Assembly: GCA_004299665.1 (NCBI GenBank)
Contig: SCQZ01000298.1
Span: 1-7,561, forward strand
Source of the DNA: Jatrophihabitans sp.
GTDB lineage: Bacteria; Actinomycetota; Actinomycetes; Mycobacteriales; Jatrophihabitantaceae
DNA: 7,561 nucleotides
Direction: 5' to 3'
Shown here: in pieces, positions 6,138 to 7,561 of the stretch
How the letters are laid out: the number at the start of each line of letters is the position of its first letter
Position numbering within the stretch: the stretch's first letter is position 1
Translations under genes and position numbers: made by a program
Notes under the pieces: generated by a model
What the model was told of the DNA's origin: nothing
What the model saw: only the letters and a program-made list of their open reading frames with translations
Databases searched by the model: none

Positions 6138-6458
6138 TCAGCCGGGCTCGGTCGCGGCGCGGCGGGCCGTCCAGTCCCGCATCCGCTGCGGGTATCCCAC
6201 GCGCTCGGCCTCGTACAGCGGCACGGCCAGCGATTTCGCCAGCTTCGCGGCCGCGTCCGGGCCGCCGACGCGCCGCCGCGTCCACTCCCCGTCCGCGGCG
6301 ACGAGCACGACGGTGGCCTCGGTGACGGCGGTGCGGGGCTCGAGGTAGGCCTCGACGCCGGTCCGCGAGGCCGCGAAGGCGCGCAGGTGGTCCAGGTCGG
6401 CGCGGTCGGCCGTGCGCACGGTGCCCGGCCGGGACGACCGGCGGGAGAAGACGCCCAT
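6138..6458 (-). CDS. Conserved-looking small protein of unknown function (106 aa)
   Basis: I cannot assign a function. The protein starts with a basic MGVFSRRSSR, has no signal peptide or membrane segment, and carries a compact core: a region around LDHLRAFAASRTGVEAYLEP, then TAVTEATVVLVAADGEWTRRRV (about 44-65), then KLAKSLAVPLYEAERVGYPQRMRDW (about 74-98). Alternating strand- and helix-like pieces suggest a small alpha/beta fold. The GYPQRMRDW ending is, from memory, seen in small actinobacterial hypothetical proteins. The ATG at 6458 is preceded by GAAGGGCAGG, a good ribosome site, supporting a real gene, and the codon use matches its neighbours. It lies between the cysteine protein and the NTF2-like gene in the same direction, with gaps of about 129 and 107 bases. 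Confidence 0.75.
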   Translation of the reverse strand: MGVFSRRSSRPGTVRTADRADLDHLRAFAASRTGVEAYLEPRTAVTEATVVLVAADGEWTRRRVGGPDAAAKLAKSLAVPLYEAERVGYPQRMRDWTARRAATEPG

Positions 6459-6518
6459 GACCTGCCCTTCGGGTCGCGTGGACCGGGAAGGTTCATGATG
6501 CCCGACACAAGCGGTGAG

Positions 6519-6546
6519 CCGGCTGTCAACCGGCTGCGGGCCGGCT
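6519..6546. repeat. Three CCGGCT repeats at 11-base spacing upstream of the 106-aa gene
   Basis: CCGGCT occurs at 6519-6524, 6530-6535 and 6541-6546, with different 5-base spacers, so the copies lie on about the same face of the helix. On the - strand the spacer between the first two spells TTGACA (6529-6524), a perfect -35 hexamer facing the gene that starts at 6458. No matching -10 box lies at 17-18 bases. The array could be a regulator site or a chance run in GC-rich DNA. Confidence 0.4.
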
Positions 6547-6587
6547 ATGGATCGCCGTGCCGGTCGACGCAGGGCCCGGGACGGCGG

Positions 6588-6857
6588 CTACTCGGGGACC
6601 GGGATCGAACCGGCGCGGGCCGCGTCCAGGATCGAGCGCCGCAGTGCGTCGCAACTGCGCACCCGCGCGCTCATCGAGTCGTCCCCGGGCGCGCCGAACT
6701 CCTGGCAGCGGGCCGGGCCGTCCGCCGGCCACTGCACCGAGGTCTGCTGCCAGCTCGTCTTGCCCACCAGCACCTGCAGCCCGCACCGCTCGCAGACGAC
6801 GGGGACCTGGGCGCGGCTGGGCAGCCCCGCCGGCAGGTCGGTGACGGGCCGGGCCAT
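6588..6857 (-). CDS. Small four-cysteine protein encoded directly downstream of kshA
   Basis: This 89-residue soluble protein has cysteines at 22, 25, 51 and 69. The CERCG pair (C-x2-C) followed by two further cysteines suggests a bound metal, a zinc ribbon-like site or possibly an iron-sulphur centre. The core KTSWQQTSVQW (33-43) looks like a conserved signature, and the end ALRRSILDAARAGSIPVPE forms a helix plus tail. I recognise no named family with certainty. The gene begins 13 bases after the last kshA sense codon (ATG at 6857; a GTG at 6860 would add one residue), so it is surely co-transcribed with kshA. By position it may serve the oxygenase, for example in cofactor assembly or electron supply, but this is inference. 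The normal KshA partner is the flavin/2Fe-2S reductase KshB, which this is not. Confidence 0.8.
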   Translation of the reverse strand: MARPVTDLPAGLPSRAQVPVVCERCGLQVLVGKTSWQQTSVQWPADGPARCQEFGAPGDDSMSARVRSCDALRRSILDAARAGSIPVPE

Positions 6858-6870
6858 CACGGCGCGCCCG

Positions 6871-7561
6871 TCAGACCGACGCGGTGGCGGCGGAGCGCGC
6901 GGCGAGGTTGGCGGCGACCTCCTGCTTCCACACCTCGATGGGGCGGGTGGTGTCCAGCTCGAACTCGAACCGGTTGGTCATCTCCGGCGTCACGTCCGCC
7001 ACGTCCACGTAGAACTGCTCGTACCAGCGCCGCAACTGGTAGACGGGGCCGTCCTCCTCGCACAGCAGCGGGTTGTCGATGCGGGTCTTGTTCCGCCAGA
7101 TCGCGATGTCCTGCTCGAAGCCCTTGCCGATGTGGTCGGCGCTGGCCTGGGCCAGCCGCTCGGCCCGGTCGCCCGGCAGGTGCGCCGCCTTCTTGACGAT
7201 GATCCCGTACTGCAGGACGAACGAGGTCGGCGTGACCGGGTAGTGGCAGTTGATCAGCACGTTCTCGATCGACGAGCCGTCGTCGTAGTGGTACACCAGT
7301 TCGTCGATCATGAACGACGGGCCGTGGTACGACGCGGCCGACTCGTTGGTTAGCAGCGTCGGCTCACCCGGCTTGGCCGGCGGCCGCACGTCCTCGCGGC
7401 CGCTGCCGCGCTGGTACTGGGTGGCGACGTGCCCCTCGAGGACGTTCTTGAAGTAGGTGGGGAAGGAGAAGTGGACGTAGAAGAAGTGGGCCATGTCCAC
7501 CACGTTGTCGACGATCTCGCGGCAGTTGCTCCCCTTGACCAGGTACTTCTTCCAGATCCAG
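6871..7561 (-). CDS. kshA: KshA, 3-ketosteroid 9-alpha-monooxygenase oxygenase component (C-terminal part, 5' end outside window)
   Basis: The window holds the last 229 codons; the frame stays open to the right edge, so the start and the N-terminal Rieske [2Fe-2S] domain lie outside. KshA, fed by reductase KshB, hydroxylates C9 of 3-ketosteroids such as androstenedione or androstadienedione, which leads to opening of ring B. The visible part is the catalytic domain. The segment GSNCREIVDNVVDMAHFFYVH holds the two histidines (five residues apart, DMAH and YVH) that bind the mononuclear iron. The third ligand is the aspartate of GFEQDIAIW near 7110. Other strong KshA landmarks are FPTYFKNV, LINCHYP, KTRIDNPLLCEEDGPVYQ, LRRWYEQFYVDVADV and the ANLAAR ending. 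All iron ligands in the visible part are intact. Steroid range cannot be judged; actinobacteria often carry several kshA copies with different preferences. Confidence 0.95.
   Translation of the reverse strand, partial: WIWKKYLVKGSNCREIVDNVVDMAHFFYVHFSFPTYFKNVLEGHVATQYQRGSGREDVRPPAKPGEPTLLTNESAASYHGPSFMIDELVYHYDDGSSIENVLINCHYPVTPTSFVLQYGIIVKKAAHLPGDRAERLAQASADHIGKGFEQDIAIWRNKTRIDNPLLCEEDGPVYQLRRWYEQFYVDVADVTPEMTNRFEFELDTTRPIEVWKQEVAANLAARSAATASV

Noticed and set aside
6591..6614. A tRNA T-arm-like sequence on the - strand (GGTTCGATC flanked by pairing bases, then CCCCGAG like a 3' acceptor strand).
   Set aside because: No matching 5' acceptor strand, D arm or anticodon arm lies at the right distance, and the bases are in-frame codons for the end of the four-cysteine protein (GSIPVPE). 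Coincidence is the simplest reading; an attachment-site remnant has no other support.

Overview
The window is very GC-rich, codes with G or C at most third positions, and uses several starts with almost no leader. This fits a high-GC actinobacterium of the Pseudonocardia/Amycolatopsis/Nocardia/Mycobacterium kind; the exact genus cannot be fixed from the sequence. Nine genes are supported, eight complete and one cut by the right edge.

Layout. (1) Positions 139-1999, + strand: a two-component pair of the NarL/LuxR class, a membrane sensor histidine kinase whose stop overlaps the start of its response regulator. (2) Positions 2004-3295, - strand: a two-gene operon of an NTF2/SnoaL-fold protein followed by a short-chain dehydrogenase/reductase, overlapping by GTGA. 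It runs tail to tail into the response regulator with only 4 bases between. (3) Positions 3296-3376: an 81-bp divergent promoter region with a perfect inverted repeat. (4) Positions 3377-5491, + strand: an HsaA-like flavin-dependent monooxygenase (acyl-CoA dehydrogenase fold) followed by an HsaC/BphC-like extradiol ring-cleavage dioxygenase. (5) Positions 5492-5625: a convergent intergenic region with a tandem 30-base repeat and a long imperfect hairpin. (6) Positions 5626-7561, - strand: read in the direction of transcription, the C-terminal part of a 3-ketosteroid 9-alpha-hydroxylase oxygenase (KshA), a small four-cysteine protein, a 106-residue protein of unknown function, and a second NTF2/SnoaL-fold protein.

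How they fit together. KshA, HsaA and HsaC act in order in the known actinobacterial pathway for steroid rings A/B. KshA hydroxylates C9 and so opens ring B to a phenolic secosteroid, HsaA (with reductase HsaB) makes the catechol, and HsaC cleaves it by meta fission. The window therefore looks like a steroid or steroid-like catabolic locus. HsaB and HsaD are not beside HsaA/HsaC, which suggests a secondary or rearranged cluster whose true substrate could differ from cholesterol-derived rings. The reductase and the two SnoaL-fold proteins are plausible ring- or side-group-modifying partners, but this is inferred only from position. The two-component system may be an unrelated neighbour.

No rRNA, convincing tRNA, CRISPR array, insertion sequence or transposase was seen.
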